A DNA stretch of 64,000 bases from Desulfoferula sp040751985. GTDB lineage: Bacteria > Desulfobacterota > Desulfarculia > Desulfarculales > Desulfarculaceae. Made by a program: the position numbers and the translations under genes. The notes below the pieces were generated by a model. It worked only from the letters and a program-made list of their open reading frames with translations, searched no databases and was not told the DNA's origin. The stretch covers positions 248,001 to 312,000 of the forward strand of contig JBFMFU010000047.1 of assembly GCA_040751985.1 (NCBI GenBank). Reading direction: 5' to 3'. Positions 1 through 8,642 of the stretch are shown piece after piece. The stretch's first letter is position 1. Every line of letters begins with the position of its first letter.

Positions 1-550
1 AGCCGGCTAGGTTGCCGGGAACGCCCGTGTTGGCCTCGGGCTGGCCGTCATAGATCAAGCGGCCCAGGTTGTGCCCGCGGTTGGTCTCGATGGCCAGGTC
101 CACCTCCTGGGGCGCCTTGAAGCCCGGACCCAGGCCGATGCACAGCGGCGCCATGCCCCGGCGCGTGCCCGTGTTGCGCTTGGCCAGTATGGCGTCTACG
201 ATGACCGCCGGCCGCAGCACGGCTAGGCAGCTCATCTCGGGGTCCACCAGCACCGGCAGCTCGCCTCGCCGCCGAAGCGCCTCGGCCTGACCGGGCTCCT
301 GGATGAGGCGGGCGGTGATTCCCTCCACGGTCTTGGCGCCGTCGTACACCGCCTCGCAGAAGCTCACCGCCCGGCGCACGGCCAGGGGGCGTTGGGTCTC
401 GGTCAGGATAACCCGGAAGCCGGCGCGGGCCAGACGGTGCGCCACCGCGGTGGCCATCTCGCCGGCGCCGCGAATAAGCACCTTCAGGCCGCGCAGCGAG
501 ACCGTGGTTTGATCTGCGGGGGCAGCGCCAGGTTGTCCGGCAAAATCCAT
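1..550 (-). CDS. YqeB/EF2563-family selenium-dependent molybdenum hydroxylase accessory protein (partial, runs off the left edge)
   Basis: About 183 N-terminal residues are visible. The ATG is at 550 and an AGAGGA ribosome site lies about 8 nt upstream. After a short tail comes a dinucleotide-binding strand and turn (VLIRGAGEMATAVAHRL), then PLAVRRAVSFCEAVYDG, LVDPEMSCLAVLRP and VVDAILAKRNTGT-like segments, ending with GLGPGF and RGHNLGR. This order is characteristic of the EF2563/YqeB family, a marker of labile-selenium molybdenum hydroxylases. The role is presumably cofactor maturation or quality control, not catalysis. A perfect TATAAT on this strand (763-768) would imply a leader of about 200 nt, but I found no good -35. 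It sits about 2.4 kb from the split hydroxylase, which supports that enzyme being selenium-dependent. Family recognition is strong; the exact biochemical role is not known. Confidence 0.85.
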   Translation of the reverse strand, partial: MDFAGQPGAAPADQTTVSLRGLKVLIRGAGEMATAVAHRLARAGFRVILTETQRPLAVRRAVSFCEAVYDGAKTVEGITARLIQEPGQAEALRRRGELPVLVDPEMSCLAVLRPAVIVDAILAKRNTGTRRGMAPLCIGLGPGFKAPQEVDLAIETNRGHNLGRLIYDGQPEANTGVPGNLAG

Positions 551-832
551 TATGGATGTCCTCTGATCATGCATTGCACGACAGTAGCAAGTGACGGCGC
601 GACACCGCCGCCCCGGCCGGCCCAAGGAAACCTGGCGGCCTAACCGGGCCCGCCACGGGGCCTAACCCTCCCTAGTGAAGTCAATACCCGCCGCCTCTAC
701 CAGGTGGGCAGGGACAATTATAGGCGGCCCGCCCAATTTATTTCCAGCCGCAATCTTCATTTATTATAACTATTGCAGCCCGGTTTAATGGCTATCATTT
801 GAATAGTTTTTCAATGCGTTTCATCACCATAA

Positions 833-1513
833 TTAATGTTTCTTTTGCACCAATTCGGACTGGCTTTCGCCTTTCTCGGCTATCAATTTGGCCAGAAACT
901 CCACGATGAATTGATTGTGGGTCTTGAAGGCAGCCTCGGAAGCCAGGGGGTCGCGGGCCTGCAACGCCTCGAAAAGGAGCAGGTGGTGGCCGTAGAGCTG
1001 GCTCAGGATGGGCTGGATGCGCACCGCCAGGGGCCGCATCTTGTTCTTGATCATCTCCAGGGTCTCTTTTAGCTGCGGATTGCCGCTGGCCTCATAAACT
1101 GCGGCGTGAAAATCATTATCCAGCCGCGTGTAGGCCTTCAGGTCCATCTCCTGCACCACGCTCTCCTGCTTGGCCAGGTTCTTGCCCATTCTGTCCAGGG
1201 TGGCCTGGTCTATGCGCGCCGAGGCCAGGCGGGCAGCCAGGCCCTCCAAGACCTCGCGCACCTGGTACAAGTACAGGGTGTCCTGCATGGTCAGCTCGAC
1301 CATGTACACGCCGCGGTTGGGTATGTTCTGGACCAGGCCCTCCTGCTCCAGCTTGTTGATGGCCTCCCACACCGGGGTGCGGCTGACGCCCAGCTCTTTG
1401 CGGAGCTTCTCCACGTTTATGCGCGCGCCCGGCTGGAAGCGGTTCTCGGCAATCATCTCGGTGATGACCTTATAGGCCAGATCGCCCAGCCGTTCCTTTT
1501 TAGGTATGGCCAA
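833..1513 (-). CDS. GntR-family transcriptional regulator, FCD (FadR/VanR) type
   Basis: 226 residues. An N-terminal winged helix (about 10-75, with the ELGVSRTPVWEAINKLEQEG recognition region) is followed by an all-helical FCD effector domain (about 80-215). The FCD domain keeps Asp and His in RLDNDFHAAVYE and two later His (GHHLLLFEAL, KTHNQF), the set that usually binds a metal and a carboxylate ligand. The start is TTG at 1513, preceded by a strong GGGAGGT four nucleotides away; there is no in-frame ATG nearby. It is transcribed in the same direction as the YqeB-like gene (282 nt gap) and away from the second GntR gene. It may sense the substrate or product of the neighbouring hydroxylase pathway; the ligand cannot be read from sequence. 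Confidence 0.9.
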   Translation of the reverse strand: MAIPKKERLGDLAYKVITEMIAENRFQPGARINVEKLRKELGVSRTPVWEAINKLEQEGLVQNIPNRGVYMVELTMQDTLYLYQVREVLEGLAARLASARIDQATLDRMGKNLAKQESVVQEMDLKAYTRLDNDFHAAVYEASGNPQLKETLEMIKNKMRPLAVRIQPILSQLYGHHLLLFEALQARDPLASEAAFKTHNQFIVEFLAKLIAEKGESQSELVQKKH

Positions 1514-2094
1514 GGTTACCTCCCGCCGCCCAATGCGCCCTCACCATCGGAGAAAGGACGGGGTGCACCCTGGCCAACACCTGCGCCGCGGCCGCGGCCT
1601 CGTCGCCCATGGTCAACTTTCTCATCCTGCAGCCTCCGTACTGACCACCCCCCGCAAGGGCATGCTCCAGCCCACGCTTCTGCATCCCGGCCAGCTCTCT
1701 CCATCCTCAAGGCGCGCACCGTCTATCCAAATGACCGCCACGTGGGTTGTCAAAAGCGGCCGGCGCTCTGGGCCAAGTTTTCCCGGGCCCGCAGCGCGGC
1801 CCAAGCCTCTCCAGCCCCTGGGTTCATCTCAGTAAACGACTTGCCGCGCCCTTTCTATCGGCCGGGGCGCCTCATTCGGGCCCTGCATTATCGGTAACGC
1901 CAGCTCCTACGCCGGCCAATGCGCTCCTCAAGGATGTTGGCACCGTTTTCCTCAACTCTACCGTTATTTTTTTTCATGAACAACGCTAATTTTCACTATA
2001 AATACCTTGACGTAATGATTGTCAACTGATATGAAAAATTAGTTGAAATTAATTTAATTGAACTCCGCAAACTCACCGTGTTCAGGAAGTTATT
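1514..2094. other. 581-bp intergenic region between two divergent GntR genes
   Basis: The left two thirds (about 1520-1930) are GC-rich with only short open frames in several phases and no recognisable domain. A minus-strand stretch at about 1520-1620 has coding-like composition (many GCC/GCG Ala codons) and could be the decayed end of a lost gene; I could not identify it. The right third (about 1940-2094) is markedly AT-rich and holds the promoter and likely operator of the plus-strand GntR gene. Confidence 0.5.
2007..2035 (+). promoter_or_regulatory. Candidate sigma-70 promoter of the second GntR gene, with overlapping dyads
   Basis: TTGACG (2007-2012), a 17-nt spacer, and TATGAA (2030-2035). 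The TTGAC arm is mirrored by GTCAA inside the spacer, and TCAACT is mirrored by AGTTGA just past the -10. These nested dyads on the core promoter would suit autoregulation by the GntR protein encoded 60 nt downstream. Confidence 0.45.
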
Positions 2095-2823
2095 TTGGGC
2101 ACCATAGCCTTAAAAACCAAAAAAGTATCAACCGCCGTACTGGAAGAAATCCGCCGCATGATCGTCAGCGGCGAGATCAAAGAAGGCGATAAGTTCCCTA
2201 ACCAAAACGAGTTCGCCGTGCAACTGGGCGTCAGCCGGCCCTCCCTGCGCGAGGCGCTGCACATGCTAAGCCAGATGGGCGCCATCGAGCAGCGCCCCGG
2301 CGCCGGCACCATCCTGGTTTCCAGCGCCCCCGCCCTGTTCAGCGCCGACATCCAGGCCCCCCTGGTCTCCAACCGCGAAGCCAGCATGGAGCTGATGCAG
2401 GCCCGCCGCATGGTGGAGGTGGGCCTGGCGGGCATGGCCGGCCGGCTGGCCAGCGACGAGGAAATCGCCGAGCTGGGCCGGACGCTGGAGGCCATGGCCA
2501 GGGCCCGCGAAAAGGCGGACAAGGCGGCCTTCGCCGAGAACGATCTGTTCTTCCACCATCTGGTGGCCAAGGCCACCCACAACCGCTTCGCCGTGGCCTT
2601 GTTCAACAGCTTCAGCCAGGCCATAAGCCAGCTCCTGGACGATTCCTTCCGCCTGATGCCCGCGATCCTGGATGTGGCTTTCTTTGCCCATCAAAAAATT
2701 TTCCGGGCCGTCGCCGCCCGGAATCCGGAAGAAGCCAGGCAGGCCATGGACGAGCACCTTCGTGAGGTCGAGACAGCTCTGGCCGCCTATTACCAAGAGC
2801 TCGCAGAGAACCCCAAAGCTTGA
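2095..2823 (+). CDS. GntR-family transcriptional regulator, FCD (FadR) type
   Basis: 242 residues. The winged helix spans about 5-78 (LGVSRPSLREALHMLSQMG, then a RPGAGT wing). An FCD domain follows, with Asp/His in ENDLFFHHLV and later His in FAHQKIF and MDEHLREVE, so the usual metal ligands are kept. The start is TTG at 2095 with AGGAAGT five nucleotides upstream; TTG is unusual but no ATG fits. The gene converges on the end of the hydroxylase operon and is closed by a strong hairpin terminator. Together with the other GntR gene it brackets the hydroxylase locus and may control it. The two regulators are only distantly alike, so they are not a recent duplication. Confidence 0.9.
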   Translation: MGTIALKTKKVSTAVLEEIRRMIVSGEIKEGDKFPNQNEFAVQLGVSRPSLREALHMLSQMGAIEQRPGAGTILVSSAPALFSADIQAPLVSNREASMELMQARRMVEVGLAGMAGRLASDEEIAELGRTLEAMARAREKADKAAFAENDLFFHHLVAKATHNRFAVALFNSFSQAISQLLDDSFRLMPAILDVAFFAHQKIFRAVAARNPEEARQAMDEHLREVETALAAYYQELAENPKA

Positions 2824-2850
2824 AACGGGCCTCGGCCCTTCTGGCGTGAT

Positions 2851-2899
2851 CCGGCAGGCTGCACGACCCCGCTGGCGGGCAGGCAGCCTGCCGGTTTTT
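2851..2899 (+). terminator. Rho-independent terminator of the GntR gene
   Basis: A perfect 12-bp stem, CCGGCAGGCTGC (2851-2862) with GCAGCCTGCCGG (2883-2894), has a 20-nt loop and is followed directly by TTTTT. It lies 28 nt past the GntR stop codon. The opposite orientation has no T run. Confidence 0.85.
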
Positions 2900-2913
2900 C
2901 TCCTACGGCCAGA

Positions 2914-3915
2914 CTAGGCTCCGGCGGCCGCTTTTTCCTCCAGGGCCCGGAGCACCTTCTCCGGGGTTATGGGTATGTCCAGCCATACCCCGATGGCGTC
3001 GTGCACCGCGCTCACCACCGCCGGACCGGGCGGGTTGGCGGTCATCTCGCCGATGCCCTTGGCGCCGAAGGGGCCGTCCTTGGAGGGGCACTCCACCATC
3101 TCGGTCTGCAGCTGCGGCACGTCCATGGCCGTGATCAGCATGTACTGGCTGAAGTCCCGCGGCTCGTTCTTGGGGTCGGGGTAGTTGGGGTAGAGGTTCT
3201 CCCAGACCGCCCAACTCATGCCCATCACGGCGCCGCCCTCCACCTGGGAGCGGGCCATCTCGGGGTTGATGGCCTTGCCCACGTCGTAGACGCTCTTGCT
3301 GTCCAGGATGGCCACCTCGCCGGTGTCGGTGTCCACCTCCACCTCCACCTGCACCGCTGCCCAGGCCACGGTGGCCAGGGGATTGCAGGCGCCGGTCTCG
3401 GGGTCGGGGATGGCCTTGGGGCGGCCGTAGCTGGCGGTGCCGATCACGAACTCGTGCTTCTCGTAGAGCCCCTTGGTGGCCACCTCGCCCATGCTCAGCG
3501 ACTTGTCGGGCTGGTCCTTGACCCGAATCCGGTTGTCGCAGGCCTCCAGCTGATTGGGTTTCACGCCCAGCTCCGGAGCGGCCAGCTCGAACATCACCTG
3601 CAGGGCCTTCTGAGCGGCCATGACCACGGCGTTGCCCGCGTAGAAGGTGACGCGGCTGGCGAAGGTGCCGAAGCAGATGGGCGCGGCGTCGGTGTCGTGG
3701 TGGAAGTAGCGCACCTTCTCGAAGTCGATGCCCAGCACCTCGGCCACCATCATGGGCAGCACGGTGCCCGAGCCCTGTCCCAGCTCCACCGTGCCCGTGA
3801 TCAGATCGGCCCCGCCGTCGGGCTTTATCTTGACCACGGCGTTGGTGAAGTCGCCGCCGCCGCCCATGCCGGTGGGGTAGAAGGCCACTGCCAGGCCTTT
3901 TCCGCGCTTTTTCAT
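2914..3915 (-). CDS. Molybdenum hydroxylase, Mo-binding subunit, C-terminal half (NdhM-like)
   Basis: 333 residues equal to the C-terminal half of a xanthine dehydrogenase/CoxL Mo subunit. It opens with a GMGGGGDF region and has the VELGQGSGT molybdopterin loop and, near the end, FGAKGIGEM, whose Glu is the expected catalytic base. The ATG at 3915 lies one nucleotide after the TAA of the N-terminal half and has its own GGGAGG site. The halves are therefore separately translated and not a frameshift of one gene. This split, and the order FAD, FeS, Mo-large, Mo-medium, are those of Eubacterium barkeri nicotinate dehydrogenase (NdhFSLM), whose Mo site carries labile selenium. The substrate here could be nicotinate or another N-heterocycle or aromatic; this is inference. 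Confidence 0.88.
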   Translation of the reverse strand: MKKRGKGLAVAFYPTGMGGGGDFTNAVVKIKPDGGADLITGTVELGQGSGTVLPMMVAEVLGIDFEKVRYFHHDTDAAPICFGTFASRVTFYAGNAVVMAAQKALQVMFELAAPELGVKPNQLEACDNRIRVKDQPDKSLSMGEVATKGLYEKHEFVIGTASYGRPKAIPDPETGACNPLATVAWAAVQVEVEVDTDTGEVAILDSKSVYDVGKAINPEMARSQVEGGAVMGMSWAVWENLYPNYPDPKNEPRDFSQYMLITAMDVPQLQTEMVECPSKDGPFGAKGIGEMTANPPGPAVVSAVHDAIGVWLDIPITPEKVLRALEEKAAAGA

Positions 3916-3916
3916 G

Positions 3917-5281
3917 TTAGGCCTCCCTCGGAGCCGAGTTCATGGCCTTGAACTTGGCGTCCAACGGGTGGTTGGTGATCTCGGCCAGCTTCTGCATGCA
4001 CTCGATGAGGTACACGCTGTCCATCTTGGTGCGGGTGGCCGTCTGGTCCCCGTTGCGCATGGCGTTGATGAAGCGCAGCTCCCAGGGGTCGATGCCCATC
4101 TTCTCGGCGATCTTGTTCATCTGGATCTCGCAGGCATAGGTGCCCGGCGTGACCCCGAAGCCGCGGATGGCGCCGGTGGGCACCCTGTTGGTGTAGACCA
4201 CCTGGCATTTGACTTGAACGTTGGGCAGATAGTAGGGGCCGGCCACGTAGAAGGCGTGCTTGTCCACCACGTAAGAGCTGAGCCCGGTGTAGGCCCCGGC
4301 GTCGTGGCGGGTGAACACCTGGCGGGCCACGATGCGGCCGTCCTTGGTCACGCCGTCCTTGAAGTGCATCAGCCAGGGGCTGTGGCGGGCCGAGTAGAGC
4401 TGCTCCTCCTCCCGGGTCCAGCGCCACTTGCAGGGCTTGCCGGTCTTCAGCGCCAGCAGGGCGGCGATGGCGTCCGCGTGCAGCTCGGTCTTGCCGCCGA
4501 AGGCCCCGCCCACGTTGCAGCTTATGTAGCGGATGTCGGAAAAGCCCAGGCCGTGGTGGCTGTACTGCTGCCGCGAGGACCAGCGCTCGGATACGTCGTT
4601 GCCCTGGCCCAGGATGCGCTGCACCTGCTTGAGCAGGAAGTACAGGCCCTGAGTCACGGTGTAGATGGTGAGCCGCGAGTCCAGAGTAGGCACCGCCAGG
4701 CTGACCTGGGGCTCCATGGGCGCGTGCTCCTGGGAGGGGAAGAAGAAGTCGTTCTCGATGATCTCGTCGGCCTGGGCAAAGCCCTTTTCTATGTCGCCGT
4801 TGTAGACCAGCCGGTAGGGGCGGTCGCCCACCATCAGGACGTTGCCCTCGGGCCGCACCTTGGGCGCCTCCGGCTTGACGGCCTCGTTGGGGTCGAAGAC
4901 CGGCGTCTGCTTCTCGATCTCCAGATCGATGAGCGTCAGCGCCTCATTGGCTATCTCCACCGTGTCCGCGGCCACCGCGGCGATGGGCTCGCCCTTGTAG
5001 CGCACGTCGCCCTCGGCCAGTACGTGCTGGTCCAGGGTCAGGTAGCCGTAGGTGTTGCAGGGCACGTCCTGCCAGGTGATCACGCCGTGCACGCCGGGCA
5101 GCTTCTCGGCCCTGGTCACGTCCAGCTTCTTGATGATTCCCTTGTGCACCGGGCTGCGCAGCGTCTTAACCGCCAGGGTGCCGGGGACGAACACGTCGTC
5201 CACGTAAGTGGCCTCGCCGGTGACGTGACCGATCCCGTCGTAGCGCCGCTTGCTGTGGCCCACTACCTTGAGTTCGCTCAT
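3917..5281 (-). CDS. Molybdenum hydroxylase, Mo-binding subunit, N-terminal half (NdhL-like)
   Basis: 454 residues. It contains the aldehyde oxidase/xanthine dehydrogenase a/b hammerhead (about 15-130, starting GIGHVTGEATYVDD), the QEHAPMEP motif, the CNVGGAFGGK molybdopterin loop (around 260) and AIRGFGVTPGTYACE, then stops at the natural domain boundary. The rest of the Mo subunit is the next gene. Its ATG overlaps the TGA of the FeS subunit by 4 nt (ATGA), indicating coupled translation. With the FAD and FeS subunits it would form a four-polypeptide cytoplasmic enzyme that hydroxylates a heterocyclic or aromatic carbon using water. The family is certain; the substrate is not. Confidence 0.9.
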   Translation of the reverse strand: MSELKVVGHSKRRYDGIGHVTGEATYVDDVFVPGTLAVKTLRSPVHKGIIKKLDVTRAEKLPGVHGVITWQDVPCNTYGYLTLDQHVLAEGDVRYKGEPIAAVAADTVEIANEALTLIDLEIEKQTPVFDPNEAVKPEAPKVRPEGNVLMVGDRPYRLVYNGDIEKGFAQADEIIENDFFFPSQEHAPMEPQVSLAVPTLDSRLTIYTVTQGLYFLLKQVQRILGQGNDVSERWSSRQQYSHHGLGFSDIRYISCNVGGAFGGKTELHADAIAALLALKTGKPCKWRWTREEEQLYSARHSPWLMHFKDGVTKDGRIVARQVFTRHDAGAYTGLSSYVVDKHAFYVAGPYYLPNVQVKCQVVYTNRVPTGAIRGFGVTPGTYACEIQMNKIAEKMGIDPWELRFINAMRNGDQTATRTKMDSVYLIECMQKLAEITNHPLDAKFKAMNSAPREA

Positions 5282-5760
5282 TGGTCACCTCCCTGCCCGG
5301 ACAGGTCCTTGGCCGCCGCCTTCACCGCCTTGACGATGTTCACGTAGCCAGTGCAGCGGCAGAGGTTGCCCGCAAGAGCCTCCTTGATCTCCAGCTCGCT
5401 GGGATCAGGGTTTGTGTCCAGCAGCGCCTTGGAAGCCATGATCATGCCCGGGGTGCAGAAACCGCACTGGGAGGCGTAGTTCTCGTAGAACTGCCTCTGC
5501 AGCGGGTGCAGGTGCCCCTTGCCGCCCACGCCTTCGATGGTGACCACCTCCGCGCCATTGACGGTCATGGCGTTGGTCAGGCAGGCGCGGCGCAGCTTGC
5601 CGTCGATGATCACGTTGCAGGCGCCGCAGTCGCCGGTTTCGCATCCCGCCTTGGGCCCCACCACGAACAGATGTTCGCGCAGCACGGTGAGCAGGCTGGC
5701 GGCGGGATCGATCTCCAGGCGGTGCTCCCTTCCGTTGACTTTTATTTCCAGCAAGGCCAT
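5278..5760 (-). CDS. Molybdenum hydroxylase, [2Fe-2S] subunit (NdhS/CoxS-like)
   Basis: 160 residues from the ATG at 5760, chosen because GGAGGT stands 4-5 nt upstream; the frame is open further upstream but that stretch is not homologous. The plant-type [2Fe-2S] cluster uses Cys40, 45, 48 and 60 (GCETGDCGACNV, then RRAC). The second cluster uses Cys99, 102, 134 and 136 (CGFCTPG, NLCRCTGY). The length and all eight cysteines are standard for the small subunit of the family. It passes electrons from the Mo centre to FAD. It sits 11 nt after the FAD subunit gene and overlaps the next gene by 4 nt. Confidence 0.95.
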   Translation of the reverse strand: MALLEIKVNGREHRLEIDPAASLLTVLREHLFVVGPKAGCETGDCGACNVIIDGKLRRACLTNAMTVNGAEVVTIEGVGGKGHLHPLQRQFYENYASQCGFCTPGMIMASKALLDTNPDPSELEIKEALAGNLCRCTGYVNIVKAVKAAAKDLSGQGGDQ

Positions 5761-5771
5761 AGCGACCTCCT

Positions 5772-6620
5772 TTAAACCAGTTGTGAGAGAACGCGCCGGA
5801 CCAGGACGGCCGTGGCCCGCTGGCGATACCAGGCAGTGGCCCGGGCATCGCTGCTGGGGTCGCATTCCGCAATAACCGCGGGGATGAGCTGCTCAATCAG
5901 CCCCTGGCTCGGCTTCTGGCCGACCATGATCTTGGCCGCCGCCTGGGAGACGAAGGGGTTGGCCGCCATGCAGCCGATGACCAGGCGCAGGGCCGCGCAC
6001 TTGCCGCCGGCCAGCCCGGCGCGCAGGGACACCGAGACCACGCTGCGGCTCTCGCCCTTGCGCATGCGCAGCTTTTCCCAGGCCCATTTTTCGTTCGGCC
6101 CCAGGGGCGCGATGACGAAGTGCTTGACCACGCCGCCGTGGGCCAGGGTCTCCAGCCTGGGCTTGGCCGCGAACTCGGCCATGTCCATGACCCGCTCCCC
6201 CTGGGTGGAGGCCACCACCACCTTGGCGCCCAAGGCGGTGAGCGCGGCCACGCCGTCGGCATAGCGGGCGTTGTTCACCACGTTGCCGCCCAGGGTGGCG
6301 GCGTTGCGCACCGCCGGCGAGGCCATTTCGCCGCAGGCCTTGGCCAACAGCGGCAGCTTCTCTTTGATCAGCGGCGAGGCGGCCACCTCGCTGAGCGGGG
6401 CGCAGGCCCCCACCAGGATGTCGGCGCCCTCCTGGCGGATGTAGTCCAGGCCCAGTTTGCCCAGGTAGACCAGGGTCTCCTGGCGCTGGCGCCGGTGGCG
6501 GTTGAAGCGGACCATGATGTCGGTTCCGCCCGCGATGGCCAGTGGCTTGATGGCCCCGTCGGCCAGCAGCGCGCAGGCCTGCTTCAGGTCAGCCGGGGCA
6601 TAAAAATTTTGACTAGGCAT
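5772..6620 (-). CDS. Molybdenum hydroxylase, FAD-binding subunit (NdhF/CoxM-like)
   Basis: 282 residues, the usual length. FAD-binding motifs are AIAGGTDIMV (about 29-38) and the ASPAVRNAATLGGNVVN segment (about 100-117). The C-terminal CO-dehydrogenase flavoprotein domain follows. The ATG at 6620 has GGAGGA 8 nt upstream. It is the first of four hydroxylase genes in the order FAD, FeS, Mo-L, Mo-M and lies 97 nt behind livH of the preceding transporter. No terminator was seen between them, so transporter and enzyme are probably co-transcribed. Confidence 0.93.
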   Translation of the reverse strand: MPSQNFYAPADLKQACALLADGAIKPLAIAGGTDIMVRFNRHRRQRQETLVYLGKLGLDYIRQEGADILVGACAPLSEVAASPLIKEKLPLLAKACGEMASPAVRNAATLGGNVVNNARYADGVAALTALGAKVVVASTQGERVMDMAEFAAKPRLETLAHGGVVKHFVIAPLGPNEKWAWEKLRMRKGESRSVVSVSLRAGLAGGKCAALRLVIGCMAANPFVSQAAAKIMVGQKPSQGLIEQLIPAVIAECDPSSDARATAWYRQRATAVLVRRVLSQLV

Positions 6621-6716
6621 GGCTTCATTCCTCCATGCTTTATTATTGATGCCCCCTGAGGGAGCGGTTGCTGCCGCGTTTCGCTTTCCTCCGGCCGGGT
6701 CCTCAACTCGCCCCGT

Positions 6717-7586
6717 CTAGGCCCTGGCGCGCCGCCCCACCAGGCGCCGCAGGCCGCCCAGTATGGGCGTTTTGAGGATCACCAGGACCATGACCACGAA
6801 AACCATGGTGTCCGAGGCCGACGAGTAGTAGCGCCCGGTCACCGCGATGACCATTCCCAACACAAAGGCCGAAATGAAGGTGCCGTTCAGGTTGCCCATG
6901 CCGCCCACGATCACCACCGCGAAGGCCAAGAGCAGGATGTGGAAGCCCATGTAGGGCTCGCTGGTGGTGATGGGCGCGTAGAGCACCCCGCCCAGCACGG
7001 CCAGGCCCGAGCCGATGACGTAGGCGATGGAGAAATACTTGTTCACGTCCAGGCCCAGGGCCCGCACCCCGTCGCGGTCCTCCAGGCCGGCGATGATGAT
7101 CTTGCCGATGACGTGGCGGGTGAAGAAGATGCGCAGGCCGATGAACAGGGCCACGGCGCTCAGGAACACCACCACCCGGTATAGCTGGATGACCACCCCC
7201 AGCACCACCACCGGCACCCCGATGGGGTCGCTGACCGGCTGGGGGGCGGTGCCCCAGATGTACTTGATCAGGTCCGCGCCGATCAAGAGCACCGCGTAGG
7301 TGGCGATGATAGCGTAGTCCAGGCTCTCGCCGTAGAGGCGGCGGATGATGAAGCGCTCCACCAGATAGGCCACCGGCAGCATGGCCGCGATGGCCAGGGC
7401 CAGGGCCAGGGGAAAGATGCGGGCCACCCAGGGCAGGAAGCTGATGAACAGGTACACGCCCAGGGAGTAGACCATGCCGTGGGCGAAGTTGACGATCTGC
7501 ATGGTGCCGAAGGTGATGGACAGACCGATGGAGAAGATGTAGAGGATGGCCCCGATGGTCAAACCGTATAGGATGGTGTCGATCAT
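6717..7586 (-). CDS. livH: Liv-type ABC transporter permease LivH (system 1)
   Basis: 289 residues, about eight membrane segments, beginning MIDTILYGLTIGAILYIFSI. The LivH hallmark TFGTMQIVNFAHG is near residue 35 and the late VIVGGMGNLNGTFI loop contacts the ATPase. The ATG at 7586 falls two nucleotides after the livM stop; an open frame continues upstream but is a shadow of livM. Last transporter gene before the hydroxylase genes. The system probably imports the hydroxylase substrate, since Liv-family systems often carry aromatic or other organic acids. Confidence 0.92.
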   Translation of the reverse strand: MIDTILYGLTIGAILYIFSIGLSITFGTMQIVNFAHGMVYSLGVYLFISFLPWVARIFPLALALAIAAMLPVAYLVERFIIRRLYGESLDYAIIATYAVLLIGADLIKYIWGTAPQPVSDPIGVPVVVLGVVIQLYRVVVFLSAVALFIGLRIFFTRHVIGKIIIAGLEDRDGVRALGLDVNKYFSIAYVIGSGLAVLGGVLYAPITTSEPYMGFHILLLAFAVVIVGGMGNLNGTFISAFVLGMVIAVTGRYYSSASDTMVFVVMVLVILKTPILGGLRRLVGRRARA

Positions 7587-7588
7587 GC

Positions 7589-8629
7589 TTACTTCTGCCG
7601 CCTGAGGCTCAGGCCCATGCTCTGGGCGAATTTGGCCAACCGCTCGCGGTTGCGGTTCAGATACAACTGGTAGGCGTAGCCGGTGATGCCCCGCCGGAAC
7701 CAGAAGACCAGCACCAGCAGCATCAGGCCCAGGATCATCTCCCAGCGGGCGATGGAGGTGGCCAGCAGGTTGCTGATCATCTCGAAGGCCACCGAACCCA
7801 CGATGGCGCCGTAGAGGTTGCCCGCCCCGCCGATGAGCACCGAGAAGATGATGCGCGTGTTCTCCAGGGGGTTGACATCGCTGGGGGCCACGAAGCCCTT
7901 GACCAGGGCGTAGAGCGAGCCGGCGAAGGCGGCCAGGGTGCTGGCGATGACGAAGGTCAGCCACTTGTAGTTGAAGGTGTCGTAGCCCAGGAACTTCACC
8001 CGGTCCTCGTTCTCCTTGATGGAGCGGACCACGATGCCGTAGGGCGAGGCGGTCAGGGTCTTGAGCAGCCAGAACACCAGGAGCAGACAGACCAGCATGA
8101 AGCCGAAGGCCACCGGCCCGCTGCGGAAATCCAAGAAGCCCAGGGGGTCCACCGAGCTGGGCAGGCCGTCTTCGCCATGGGTGTAGTCCTGCAGGCCGGA
8201 CAGGGCCAGCCAGTAGCCGATCTGGTTGATGGCCAGGTTCACCAGGGCGAAGGCCGCCCCCGAGGTGCGCACCACCACGAAGCCCACCACCGCCGACAGG
8301 GCCGCGCCGCAGACCAGGCCGGCCAGGATGGCCAGGAAGGGGTTGGGCGCCAGGTGCAGCAGGGCCAGGGAGGCCATGTAGGCGCCGATGCCGAAGTAGA
8401 GCATGTGGCCGAAGGACAGGTGGCCCATGTAGCCGTAGAGCAGGTCGAAGGACAGCACCAGGATGCACATGACGGTGAAGTCGGTCAGCCAGTACACGGG
8501 CGTGAACAGCGACAGGCTCAGGAAGGCGGCCGCGATGATGGCCATGTCCCGGAACACCAGGTACCACGCGCCCGGGTGCACCTGGAAGCTCGGTTGTTCT
8601 ACGATGAGTTTACGCAACAGGGCCCTCAC
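7589..8629 (-). CDS. livM: Liv-type ABC transporter permease LivM (system 1)
   Basis: 346 residues with about ten membrane segments. Family marks are DLLYGYMGHLSFGHMLYFGIGAY-type residues near 65-85 and SVLIGGAGNLYGAIVG in the ATPase-coupling region. The first possible start is GTG at 8629, 13 nt after livF, but it has no clear ribosome site. A TTG five codons on (MRALL numbering) with GAGGG upstream is an alternative. Positively charged C-terminal tail (RNRERL, RRQK). Confidence 0.9.
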   Translation of the reverse strand: MRALLRKLIVEQPSFQVHPGAWYLVFRDMAIIAAAFLSLSLFTPVYWLTDFTVMCILVLSFDLLYGYMGHLSFGHMLYFGIGAYMASLALLHLAPNPFLAILAGLVCGAALSAVVGFVVVRTSGAAFALVNLAINQIGYWLALSGLQDYTHGEDGLPSSVDPLGFLDFRSGPVAFGFMLVCLLLVFWLLKTLTASPYGIVVRSIKENEDRVKFLGYDTFNYKWLTFVIASTLAAFAGSLYALVKGFVAPSDVNPLENTRIIFSVLIGGAGNLYGAIVGSVAFEMISNLLATSIARWEMILGLMLLVLVFWFRRGITGYAYQLYLNRNRERLAKFAQSMGLSLRRQK

Positions 8630-8642
8630 TTAAGCGCGGACG

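Noticed and set aside
551..832. Molybdenum-cofactor riboswitch in the long leader before the YqeB-like gene
   Set aside because: The leader is long and GC-rich, but I could not build the conserved core of that riboswitch; a covariance search would be needed.
2914..5281. Frameshift or stop mutation in a single Mo-subunit gene
   Set aside because: The break is at the natural domain boundary, the second half has its own GGGAGG and ATG, and the arrangement matches the known split enzyme NdhLM.
3001..5347. Long plus-strand open frames opposite the hydroxylase genes
   Set aside because: They are Gly/His/Val-rich mirror frames of high-GC coding sequence with no domains; the minus-strand genes explain the region.
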